A DNA stretch of 44,975 bases from an uncultured Oligoflexales bacterium (GTDB lineage: Bacteria; Bdellovibrionota_B; Oligoflexia; Oligoflexales; JAPPIL01), in the NCBI GenBank assembly GCA_958296095.1, contig OY282436.1, positions 1-44,975 of the forward strand. The letters run 5' to 3'. Of this stretch, positions 11,012 to 19,734 are shown one piece after another. Made by a program: the position numbers and the translations under genes. Each line of letters begins with the position of its first letter. The first letter of the stretch is position 1. The notes under the pieces are model-generated. The model searched no databases and was not told the DNA's origin. It worked only from the letters and a program-made list of their open reading frames with translations.

Positions 11012-14000
11012 CCCGTTAATGCTCGCCAAGCACTATCAACGTTAGGTGGCTGGGTATCACTCGCTATCCTAGGTGTCAAACATTTGTAGAATATGTTGCT
11101 ATGTAACACCTCATCGGCAATGGCATACACACCAGCTGTCCACACACCTTTAAACATCCGCGGAGCATGTGACAACAAATCATCTACAGTCACATAACGC
11201 GGTTCATCTGCCGTAGTTGATTCGTCTGATATGGCTAAATGGTCATCACCAGCTATCTCAGCAGCTGGTAATCTTGCCGCCAATTCATGTATGTCTGGTT
11301 CTGTTATTGTTCGCCAACGTGTACGCCAATCAGTCGCTAAGTAAGGACCATTTGTCGGACTGGACGTGTGGGGTAGGATACAAATAGCAACACCATCAAC
11401 ACCGCCTGTGGTTTCGGCGACCATATCACCAGCTGCATACGCAACACCGACTGCCCATGCTCCTTGCCATGATTGACGTGTCTGTGTCGGTGCGTCACTA
11501 GGAGACCAAGACACACCGAGAAATACAGTCGCAGTAAAGTTTTGTTGTGTCCCTCCTGGGGATGCCACAACGTAGTTAAGAAAATAACCCAACTGGTTAG
11601 ATGAATTTTTCGCTAGATGAAGATGCACAGACCCTAGTTTGGTTGTGCCATTGTATATGTCGACACCATTCTCAACCTGCAATGCAGTGCCTGTGACATC
11701 CGCGGTTGTATATGTAGCTAGACTCTTAATCGCGGATGCAAATAGCGTCCCATCAATGCGATATGTATCGGTTGTGTCGGACGTAAAACCAAGTGTACCA
11801 GTAGATCGTGTGCCAATTGCAAGTGTAGCTTCAATTGTAAACACACCATGTTGAACATCATCCAAGTCAAAGACAGGATTGAATAAGGTAACTGCATTAA
11901 TTACTTGATGTGTTGTCCTTGTGACATTCAAACCCTGCCCGTATTCATCCATGATTAGATGGCTGAAGCGGTTGTTAATGTTGCCACTGATGGCAGACAC
12001 ATCCAACCATGGTTTGGGCAATGTACGTAGTCTGCCAAGAATGTCGTTAGCCGTAAGAGCAAACCACGTATGCCAATAATTACCATCCCACACATATGTA
12101 TGTGGTGGGTACGTGATGTCTGGCCATACCTTAACACCATTAGCTAGTGTGACTTGCACTTGGTATGTGCTACCGGCAGGAATGGGGTTAGTTGCAACTG
12201 CATTGTTAGACACATATATGTGTGTCGTGCCGCCACTTACAGGTTGTAACGTATATGTTGTCCCACCAATGGTCACATCCCTTAACTCCTGTGGGACTGT
12301 ACCGGTAAAAACAACCAGATGTCGTCTGTAAGGTGCGTAGTTAACATTGTTGTTGTCATACCACAGGATACCTGTGACCAGACCGCTAGGTTTATCGATG
12401 CTGCCAATAGGGGCAGCTGACTGATAATAGCCTGTGTTGTGATTGCCTGCACCTGATGTGATAACTGCGTGTGTCGCTAGTGTTATTTCCTTTAGTAGGT
12501 CAAATTGATCGCCAAGCATTGGTGCAAGGGGGAATGTATTCCCTGCACGTGATGCGCCAATCTTAACCGTAAGAGTGTCTGCAACATCATCCTTAGCAAC
12601 ATCTATACCCCTACCACCTACAACAATGTCCTTGGCTTGTGTGTATACCTCTGCCTTAGTCGGGGCATGACCACCTGAAGTTATAGTTGCTAACTCATAA
12701 CCTGTTTTGTCTGATTTAAGACGTAGGACTTGCCCCACAATTGCTGCAACTTTATCTGCGGTGGTTGGGAAGCCGTTGATGTCACTGTCATTTAGCTCCT
12801 CCCATGTGGGACTTGAATTTCGTCGGAAGAGAACATCGCCATCAGTACCATTGTCGGGGACGAAGTTATCCTTATCCAGTGGTTCAAAGACAGATAGAAT
12901 GACTGTATCACCTACATTTCCAATGTCGGGAGTGCCATCCCAAAAGTAAGAATCCCCTGCTGAGTCTTCAACGTACTTAGCATCACCAAGTGCTAGACGT
13001 GTTGTGCCTATTTGTATGTGGTATCTTTTTATATCGTTTCTGTGATTGCCGGGTGTAACGGTGATAAGAAATTGTTTCTGACCAGCCGTTTCGTGGAAGA
13101 CATATGTGATGGTGAAAGTTGACGACGCTACCGTGAAATTTAGACCTAAATTGACGATACCAACGCCTGGATTACCCGATCCTACACTGCCTGGGTTAGG
13201 ATCTGACACAAGTGTAAATGCCTGCGAGGCAATAACATCTACCGCACTGTTCTTGTCTTCTGCCGCGATGAGGGCTTGGATGTCTGGTTTGTTTTTGACG
13301 TAACTATCTTGTGTGTTGTCTGTGATGTCCCAGTCAGACTGTACATTTACCTCAGCTCCAGCTGATATTCCGTTAAGTTTTGTCTCGTAAGCACTTGTAA
13401 ATGGATTTGCGACTCCCGCTGGCATGGTCTGGCTACCATTACCGCGCATCGTCCCGTCAAAATGTATGGTAGTAACTTGTCCGCCACTATTGATAACGGG
13501 TTTGTTTTGGATAAAAGCATCGGATGTTGGGTCGTGTTCGTTCCAGTTTGATTTGACATTGACCTGTGCTCCTTCTTCGATGCCGTCTACCTTAGCTTCA
13601 TCGGCATCCGTGTAGGGGTTAGTGACACCCATCTCATCGTTAACGCCGTCGCCGAGGATGGTGTGATCAGTTCGCACGCGGGTGATGATGATCGGCTTGT
13701 TCTTAATGAATGCAGGAGACGAAGTACTCCCTTCATTCCAATCAGATTGGACGTTAACTTGTGCACCTGCCTCTATGCCTTGTAGTTTTGTTTCATAGGC
13801 AGATGTGAATGGTATCTTTAGTCCCAGTGGATTAGAAGCAGAGCCGTGACCAGTAAAATCAGTAGTAGTAGTAACACTTACAATCTCCCCTTGTGCATTG
13901 ATGAGTGGTTTGTTCTTAATGTATGAGTCACTAGTTGCATCTTGTTGATTCCAGTTTGCTTGTACGTTGACCTCAGCACCTGCTGCAACGCTATCTAACT

Positions 14001-14388
14001 TTGTTTTATCTGCCTCGGTAAAGGCTACACCTCCACTTGTCACTGTATTTCCTCCGCTTTGTGATGGTGACACGGTGCTTCGCACCGTCACATCCTCAAG
14101 ATTGTATCTAGCATCTCCTGGTATTTTAACTAGCTGTAACAGGATGCGACTATCGGTCATCAATCGTATTTGATAACGCGTGTCCGCGAGTGTGCCTGTG
14201 TTGGGTTCTAGGGTTAGTGTGTAACTACCGCGTGGTGATTCAACTGCCTCAATACGTCCTGCAAATGATTCACCTGGTGCAACACCCCATATAGGGTTGT
14301 CCTCAAGGTCGATGAGTTCAGCCGTTATCTGTGCCCCGTATATCGGGGTGCTATTGGGATATTTAGGATGTATGTTTAGTGTGGCCAA
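11008..14388 (-). CDS. Large modular tail fibre / receptor-binding protein
   Basis: A 1126-residue fibre. After an N-terminal beta domain (residues 1-110), four repeats of the type 'NVQSDWN..d..sDAFIKNKP' occur between about 130 and 370. This spacer is widespread in phage fibres. Long beta-rich regions follow. The C-terminus has two carbohydrate-binding-like modules: WQGAWAVGVAYAAGDMV with TDWRTRW, and FKGVWTAGVYAIADEV with SNIFYKCLT. Similar modules occur in the 1019-residue fibre, so the two share parts. Probably at the tail tip, contacting the host surface. The last codons overlap the methyltransferase start. The start at 14388 lies inside the end of the small upstream gene. Confidence 0.82.
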   Translation of the reverse strand: MATLNIHPKYPNSTPIYGAQITAELIDLEDNPIWGVAPGESFAGRIEAVESPRGSYTLTLEPNTGTLADTRYQIRLMTDSRILLQLVKIPGDARYNLEDVTVRSTVSPSQSGGNTVTSGGVAFTEADKTKLDSVAAGAEVNVQANWNQQDATSDSYIKNKPLINAQGEIVSVTTTTDFTGHGSASNPLGLKIPFTSAYETKLQGIEAGAQVNVQSDWNEGSTSSPAFIKNKPIIITRVRTDHTILGDGVNDEMGVTNPYTDADEAKVDGIEEGAQVNVKSNWNEHDPTSDAFIQNKPVINSGGQVTTIHFDGTMRGNGSQTMPAGVANPFTSAYETKLNGISAGAEVNVQSDWDITDNTQDSYVKNKPDIQALIAAEDKNSAVDVIASQAFTLVSDPNPGSVGSGNPGVGIVNLGLNFTVASSTFTITYVFHETAGQKQFLITVTPGNHRNDIKRYHIQIGTTRLALGDAKYVEDSAGDSYFWDGTPDIGNVGDTVILSVFEPLDKDNFVPDNGTDGDVLFRRNSSPTWEELNDSDINGFPTTADKVAAIVGQVLRLKSDKTGYELATITSGGHAPTKAEVYTQAKDIVVGGRGIDVAKDDVADTLTVKIGASRAGNTFPLAPMLGDQFDLLKEITLATHAVITSGAGNHNTGYYQSAAPIGSIDKPSGLVTGILWYDNNNVNYAPYRRHLVVFTGTVPQELRDVTIGGTTYTLQPVSGGTTHIYVSNNAVATNPIPAGSTYQVQVTLANGVKVWPDITYPPHTYVWDGNYWHTWFALTANDILGRLRTLPKPWLDVSAISGNINNRFSHLIMDEYGQGLNVTRTTHQVINAVTLFNPVFDLDDVQHGVFTIEATLAIGTRSTGTLGFTSDTTDTYRIDGTLFASAIKSLATYTTADVTGTALQVENGVDIYNGTTKLGSVHLHLAKNSSNQLGYFLNYVVASPGGTQQNFTATVFLGVSWSPSDAPTQTRQSWQGAWAVGVAYAAGDMVAETTGGVDGVAICILPHTSSPTNGPYLATDWRTRWRTITEPDIHELAARLPAAEIAGDDHLAISDESTTADEPRYVTVDDLLSHAPRMFKGVWTAGVYAIADEVLHSNIFYKCLTPRIASDTQPPNVDSAWRALTG

Positions 14389-14575
14389 CAGCGTTACCTT
14401 TCTTATGTATTATTTTGTGTGTTAGTGGTGGATTGTATGTTCCACATTTCTTGCACGTATAAGACGTGTATTTGATCTCGTTATTCTTATCAAGATCCAC
14501 CCATTTCTTGTTACGCCAGTCGTATACCTGGTCGTAATCGTATTCGCCATCCAAACAGTTTCCGTCATATGTCAT
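14363..14575 (-). CDS. Small protein with CxxC pair
   Basis: A 70-residue protein between two fibre genes. It is acidic and aromatic at the N-terminus (CLDGEYDYDQVYDWRNKKW) and carries YTCKKCGTY near residue 42, a single CxxC that could be half of a zinc site; the C-terminus is His/Lys-rich. The ribosome binding site TGAGGAAGAC precedes the ATG at 14575. It overlaps the fibre start by 26 bases. A fibre assembly helper or small tail component is possible. Function is not recognised. Confidence 0.55.
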   Translation of the reverse strand: MTYDGNCLDGEYDYDQVYDWRNKKWVDLDKNNEIKYTSYTCKKCGTYNPPLTHKIIHKKGNAVGHTKHTS

Positions 14576-14582
14576 GTCTTCC

Positions 14583-16625
14583 TCAGGTTATGGTGTATCT
14601 TGCAGGGCTTCGCAATCTATGCCACCTGTTGTTGTAGCCCCCAAAGATTGTAAAGTCACTCGCTGACCCTGCGTAGCCAAAGTAACTGCGGGTTGTTGCA
14701 CTATTGGTTGTCAGCCGCTTTAGATAGACGTAGTCGCCCGTGACAAGGTAGCTGTAGATTGTGCTCAGGTGCACACTACCTGTCCAGCCGCCGAAAATAA
14801 TGCCCGACGTTTCATTGCCAATCATAGCAAAGGCAAGCGTGCCCGGACGGCTATCGCCGATGACCGTTAGTTTTTTCAGCGTTACAACATTCCCTGACAC
14901 TGAATAAGTGTAGAAGTCTGTCAGATAAGCACCGCCACTGCCAGGATGTCCACTATATATTGCGCCAGCGGTAGCTGATCCAACCATCCCATGGGACAGG
15001 CGGGGCACGATAGCGTCACCAGCTTTAGTCAGGGTAGTTATAGCGACCGAACTAACCCCGATCGTGTAGCGATAAAAATCGTTAAAGACACCCGCAATGC
15101 CGGTTGTGAGACTTGTTCCCCCGTATATAATTCCTGTTGTTGCATCCCCAACCATCCCACAGTTATGGCGCGCAGGTATTGTTGTTTGCGCAAAGGGAGT
15201 AACAGTTAAAGCACTTCCTGATCTCGTAAATGTATTAAAATCAGAAAAAACTGCATTAGCATCCCTGCCACCGAAAATAACACCATTAGTGGAATCGCCG
15301 ACCATGGCTGGGTATGACCTACCAGCGATAGATCCCGATACATTTAGGCGGGTAAAATTGACCGTATTGCTGGTAATAACCAAACGATAAAAATCATTCC
15401 TAAAGTTGGTGTTGCTCGTAGAGCCACCGAACATTAAAGAATCTGTCGATGTGCCTGCCATTGATAACTGCGCATTGGGAGACGGCTGTGTGCCCGAACT
15501 AGATAAGTTAGTGACAGTAGCCCTGTTTTGGGACGGGATAATAATACTTATATCCCGTAAGTTATATCTAAAAGGACCGCCTAACCTTTGAAACGTAGTC
15601 CCATTCCACCCACCATAAATAATACCTGTGTGAGAATCTCCCACCATGGATAAATGTGAACGCGGAGAAACAATATCACCTGAGTTCAAAACTTGAGTTA
15701 TTGTTACAACATTGCCAGATACGGCATACCTATAAAATTTATTTTCAACTGGGAATCTAAAATCAGTAAAAGTTGATTTACCCGATGAACTACCACCAAA
15801 AATAACTCCCACAGTGTCTGTGCCAGTCATTCCCATATAATACAACGGCGATATAGTCCCTGAGATAGTTAAGTTAGTTAGAGTGACATTACTTCCTGAC
15901 ACAGAATATCTTATGAAGTCTCCAAGATGCCCTGAATTGTTCCAGCCACCAAAGATTAAACCTCTTGAAGCATTACCAACAATACCAAAACCAACTCGTC
16001 CCGATATAGTCCCTATTTTGGTCAGAGACGTTAAAGTGATTGTGCTACCAGAAACAACATACCGGTAGAAGTCGTTGACTGGTGTAGTCGTATGACCACC
16101 GAAAATAATACCAGAATTAGCATCACCAATTGCTCCCGCTTGGCTCCTAGCCGTAAAGTTGGTTACCGCAGCAGTCAACGCTGTGACAGTTACTGTGTCA
16201 TTTGCTATGACAAAACGGAAGAATTCGTTAGTGAGATTAGTTGACCCACCTCCAACACTGCCTCCGTAGATAATGCCTGCTGTTGCGTCACCAGTCATAC
16301 TAATCCCATCTCTGCCCGAGATGGCGTCACCAGCTTTAGTCAAAAGAGTTATATGTGCGTTGTCCCCAGAGATTGCGAATCTATAGAAATCATTTTGGGC
16401 ACTTGTGCTATATCCTCCAAACATTATAGCTTCTCTGGCATCGCCAACCATGCCTTGGCCACTCCGGTCTGCTACTGTAGCTCCTGCGGGTGTAAGTCTT
16501 TTTATGTTCGCAATTGTTGGCATAAAAGAACTAAAAAATAGATTCTCTCCACAGTAGCCCCTAATGATCTCTCTAGTGCCGCAGTAGGCTTTGGTGATAG
16601 CGGCAGTTCCACATCGTATTGGCAT
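14583..16625 (-). CDS. Tail fibre/tip protein of twelve kelch-like repeats
   Basis: A 680-residue protein. The first 30 residues repeat 'I.k.YCG' (ITKAYCGTREIIRGYCGENL), an attachment-like segment seen in other phage appendage proteins. The rest is a series of repeats of about 50 residues built on MVGDATTGIIYGG, followed by (N)DFYRY and a V-S-G-x-x-V strand. I count twelve GG-containing copies, diverged from each other. The pattern fits kelch-type beta-propeller blades; twelve blades could make two six-bladed propellers. Such propellers often bind glycans or proteins. Position among fibre genes and no enzyme motif suggest a receptor-binding structural role. Confidence 0.7.
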   Translation of the reverse strand: MPIRCGTAAITKAYCGTREIIRGYCGENLFFSSFMPTIANIKRLTPAGATVADRSGQGMVGDAREAIMFGGYSTSAQNDFYRFAISGDNAHITLLTKAGDAISGRDGISMTGDATAGIIYGGSVGGGSTNLTNEFFRFVIANDTVTVTALTAAVTNFTARSQAGAIGDANSGIIFGGHTTTPVNDFYRYVVSGSTITLTSLTKIGTISGRVGFGIVGNASRGLIFGGWNNSGHLGDFIRYSVSGSNVTLTNLTISGTISPLYYMGMTGTDTVGVIFGGSSSGKSTFTDFRFPVENKFYRYAVSGNVVTITQVLNSGDIVSPRSHLSMVGDSHTGIIYGGWNGTTFQRLGGPFRYNLRDISIIIPSQNRATVTNLSSSGTQPSPNAQLSMAGTSTDSLMFGGSTSNTNFRNDFYRLVITSNTVNFTRLNVSGSIAGRSYPAMVGDSTNGVIFGGRDANAVFSDFNTFTRSGSALTVTPFAQTTIPARHNCGMVGDATTGIIYGGTSLTTGIAGVFNDFYRYTIGVSSVAITTLTKAGDAIVPRLSHGMVGSATAGAIYSGHPGSGGAYLTDFYTYSVSGNVVTLKKLTVIGDSRPGTLAFAMIGNETSGIIFGGWTGSVHLSTIYSYLVTGDYVYLKRLTTNSATTRSYFGYAGSASDFTIFGGYNNRWHRLRSPARYTIT

Positions 16626-16627
16626 AG

Positions 16628-19600
16628 CTACCCCGTTATTAGGTAGATGGTGTTGGGATCTTTAGTGCTGAGCGCATCGTAGGCTGTTTGCGTGAGGCAG
16701 AGGGTGCGCAGGGAGACGGGTGGGGGGGGTATTGCGCCACCTGACGCAGAATAGGAATAGAAGTCGTTAAGGTCGCTGGTGCTGAATTTCCACCCGCCAA
16801 AGATAATGCCTGATGTTGCCGTACCAACCATACCCATGTAAGCGCGCGCTGATATTGAGGCACCTGCCCTGGTTGGGGCAGTTAATGTTACCGTACCGCC
16901 CGAGACAGAATAGGAATAGAAATCGTTAAGGATGGTGGTGCTGTACCCGCCAAAGATAATGCCTGATGTTGTCGTGCCAACCATACCCATGCCAAAGCGT
17001 GTTGATATTGAGGCACCTGCCCTGGTTAGGGCAGTTAATGTTACCGTACCGCCTGACGCAGAATAGGAATAGAAGTCGTTAAGGTTGGTGGCGCTGTACC
17101 CGCCAAAGATAATGCCTGACGTTGCCGTGCCAACCATACCCATGTTTTGGCGTGCTGATATTGAGGCACCTGCCCTGGTTAGGGCAGTTAATGTTACCGT
17201 ACCACCCGAGACAGAATAGGAATAGAAGTCGTTAAAACGGGTTCTGGTGCGCCCGCCAAAGATAATGCCTGATGTTGCCGTACCAACCATACCCATGGCA
17301 GAGCGTCCTGATATTGAGGCACCTGCCCTGGTTAGGGCAGTTAATGTTACCGTACCACCCGAGACAGAATAGGAATAGAAGTCGTTAAAATAGGTGGTGG
17401 AGCCTGCCGTTCCGCCAAAGATAATGCCTGATGTTGCCGTACCAACCATACCCATGCTAAAACGTGCTGATATTGAGGCACCTGCCCTGGTTAGGGCAGT
17501 TAATGTTACCGTACCACCCGAGACAGAATAGGAATAGAAGTCGTTAAGGCGGGTGGCGCCCGCCGTCCCGCCAAAGATAATGCCTGATGTTGTCGTGCCA
17601 ACCATACCCATGCCATAGCGTGTTGATATTGACCCCGATTTCGTCAGAGACGCAAACGTGACATCCGTACTGCCTGACGGCGTTGCAGGTGGTGGCGCAG
17701 GAATAGTGGCAATCTTGCGCTTCTCGTCCTCTGATACCCCTGAGGCTTTACTCAACAGATCCGCGACCGTGACCGCCTTTGATTCTTTATTCGTTTGAGA
17801 CTGATCTGCAACAGCTATCGTGTCTGTGTCAGCGATCTCCGATGCAGCCAACGTATTAGGTAACTGAGCAACGTCAGGCTCACTGAGCAAACGCCAGTTC
17901 GTACGCCAGGTCGCCCCAGTAAGGGGAGCGACAGTAGATGAACTGGTGTGTGCCTTCTCGCAAATAAAATATCTATTCACCCATTCAACGATGTCGCCGT
18001 GAACGTAGGCAGTGCCTATCGACCAAGCACCCTTGAAGTTGCTAGAGCCGCCACTCATCGGGATCGTCGGCTTGTTCTTTATAAACGCAGCGTTGGCAGA
18101 ATCAGTAATATTCCAGTCAGATTGAGCCACAACTTTCTTATCGAGAAGACTCTTGACTGTTATCTTCTTAGGTATCTTAGTGGTCGCAGACGAAACGTCC
18201 TCAACAAGCAGGTTATCATTGTCTGCGATAGTAGTCGTTGAGAGTGACAGGGTTATTGCCTCAAAGTTAGGCGCACTTATAGGACTCCAATACGTTGTCC
18301 AACTTGCACCTGTGTATGGCTGATTTGCGCTAGCACTGGTGTGGTTGACTCTGGCAATGAAGTATTCGGTTAGGTACTTGGATATGTCTCCTGCTACATA
18401 CGCAGTAGCTGTAGCCCAATTGCCCTTGTAGTTGCTAGTACCTCCACCTCCACCACCTCCTGAAGGGACAAGGTCAAGGATGGATTGTATGGTAACTCGC
18501 TGTGACTGTGTAGAATTTACGTTCTCACCAACAGCTAAATAGTCCGTGGCCAGAAGATTTGTCCTAGTGCTTAGCCTACCTATGTCTGGCTGGTCTAACG
18601 TCCCCCAATATCTGCGCCAATCAACACCAACTGTAAGAGGTGCATTGGAAGCAAGAGCCGCAGTATGACCGCGTTTACAAATGAATCTAATGTGGAGGAA
18701 GTTGACTATATCACCGTCAACGTACCTATCCCCTGCTGTCCATGCGCCCTTCCAAATCGATTGACCTGTCAACCAAGTGATGCCGCCTGAAGTAATGTCA
18801 AAAGAGGGAAACTGCCCGTCTGTCGGTGTATTTGTAGCGTCTAGTTTGGCTGCCTTGATAGTGTCATCAGCTATCTTTATATTCGTAACTGCATTAGCGA
18901 CGAGTTTACTTGTTGTGATCTGGTTATCGCCTATCTTAGGCTCTGTTACTGCATTGTCTGCTAACTTAGCAGTTGTTACACCTGCATCATTGAGGCTTAC
19001 ATTTGGCGTAGATGGCGTAGTTGTATCGACATTAATAGGTGCGGTGCCTGCAACACTAGTTAGACTACCCACTGTAGGTTTGTTACGAATGAATGCATCA
19101 TTAGCGGAATCTGTAACATTCCAATCGGACTGTACATTGGCTTCACCTGTGCCTGTTGTCCCCGCTACTACTAAGTCTAACCACTCAGCATCTGATGGTG
19201 GCGCGGTTATGTCACTCGCGGATCTATCATTCTTTGCGATGTAGAACTTGTTGTTGTGGTAGACGATGTTGCCACGTTGGTAGGTGTCCGCAGACCATAT
19301 ACCCTTATATATTGTGGTGATACTCCCGCCACCTGAACCACCAACCTTACTCCAACCAGTCGAATTGTGAAAACTGTAGAGTGCTTGCTCGGATACGATG
19401 TAACACCTATAGCCGACTTGTGGTTCGTAGTAGACCCATCCGGTGCCATTGTAAATTGCAATCGTATCTGGTGTTTGTGATGCCCATGTCCCTGTAGGAT
19501 TCTCAGCTATAATGTATGTCGCGCCAACTACAGGGGCATCTGGCACAGCTGCGAGAATAGATGTTGCAGTTAAGTGCCAGTTAATCTCCGCAAGTGTACG

Positions 19601-19687
19601 GAAATTGGTGTTAACTGCATTGCCCCAACCTGATTCACCAGTTCTGTAATCATGGGTTATCCCCGATCTAGTATCTGTGGTCGGCAT
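16628..19687 (-). CDS. Modular tail fibre: DUF2793-like N-terminus, binding modules, six kelch-like repeats
   Basis: A 1019-residue fibre. Residues about 20-115 (VPDAPVVGATYIIAEN, GYRCYIVSEQALYSF) resemble DUF2793, found at phage tail proteins. Then come three or four carbohydrate-binding-like modules (FKGAWSIGTAYVHGDIV with FICEKAHTSS and WRTNW), two 'QSDWN..d..n.AFIKNKP' spacers and a glycine run. Near the C-terminus lie six almost identical units around GMGMVGTATSGIIFGG and NDFYSYS, matching one six-bladed propeller. The end is a short conserved tip (TLCLTQTAYDALSTKDPNT). AAGGAGGGGTTGA precedes the ATG. It probably anchors to the J-like protein encoded just upstream and binds the host surface. 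Confidence 0.82.
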   Translation of the reverse strand: MPTTDTRSGITHDYRTGESGWGNAVNTNFRTLAEINWHLTATSILAAVPDAPVVGATYIIAENPTGTWASQTPDTIAIYNGTGWVYYEPQVGYRCYIVSEQALYSFHNSTGWSKVGGSGGGSITTIYKGIWSADTYQRGNIVYHNNKFYIAKNDRSASDITAPPSDAEWLDLVVAGTTGTGEANVQSDWNVTDSANDAFIRNKPTVGSLTSVAGTAPINVDTTTPSTPNVSLNDAGVTTAKLADNAVTEPKIGDNQITTSKLVANAVTNIKIADDTIKAAKLDATNTPTDGQFPSFDITSGGITWLTGQSIWKGAWTAGDRYVDGDIVNFLHIRFICKRGHTAALASNAPLTVGVDWRRYWGTLDQPDIGRLSTRTNLLATDYLAVGENVNSTQSQRVTIQSILDLVPSGGGGGGGTSNYKGNWATATAYVAGDISKYLTEYFIARVNHTSASANQPYTGASWTTYWSPISAPNFEAITLSLSTTTIADNDNLLVEDVSSATTKIPKKITVKSLLDKKVVAQSDWNITDSANAAFIKNKPTIPMSGGSSNFKGAWSIGTAYVHGDIVEWVNRYFICEKAHTSSSTVAPLTGATWRTNWRLLSEPDVAQLPNTLAASEIADTDTIAVADQSQTNKESKAVTVADLLSKASGVSEDEKRKIATIPAPPPATPSGSTDVTFASLTKSGSISTRYGMGMVGTTTSGIIFGGTAGATRLNDFYSYSVSGGTVTLTALTRAGASISARFSMGMVGTATSGIIFGGTAGSTTYFNDFYSYSVSGGTVTLTALTRAGASISGRSAMGMVGTATSGIIFGGRTRTRFNDFYSYSVSGGTVTLTALTRAGASISARQNMGMVGTATSGIIFGGYSATNLNDFYSYSASGGTVTLTALTRAGASISTRFGMGMVGTTTSGIIFGGYSTTILNDFYSYSVSGGTVTLTAPTRAGASISARAYMGMVGTATSGIIFGGWKFSTSDLNDFYSYSASGGAIPPPPVSLRTLCLTQTAYDALSTKDPNTIYLITG
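16739..17668. repeat. Six near-identical tandem repeats of about 153-160 bp
   Basis: A block containing GCCAAAGATAATGCCTGA and, about 50 bp on, CTGGTTAGGGCAGTTAATG recurs across this span with few substitutions, while the short segments between differ (NLNDFY, TYFNDFY, RFNDFY). Each unit encodes one kelch-like blade of the fibre at 16628-19687. Identity this high implies recent expansion or ongoing homogenisation. The related 680-residue neighbour has diverged copies. Confidence 0.85.
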
Positions 19688-19734
19688 TCAACCCCTCCTT
19701 ATTTTCGGGAGATTATCCCAGACCATATACTTCA

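Noticed and set aside
10095..11112. Diversity-generating retroelement (fibre-tip repeat plus downstream template copy)
   Set aside because: The two 40-bp copies differ by transitions of both directions rather than at template adenines, and no reverse transcriptase gene exists in the window.
16739..17668. CRISPR array
   Set aside because: The repeats are about 155 bp, in frame and encode protein blades; no short palindromic repeats or cas genes are present.
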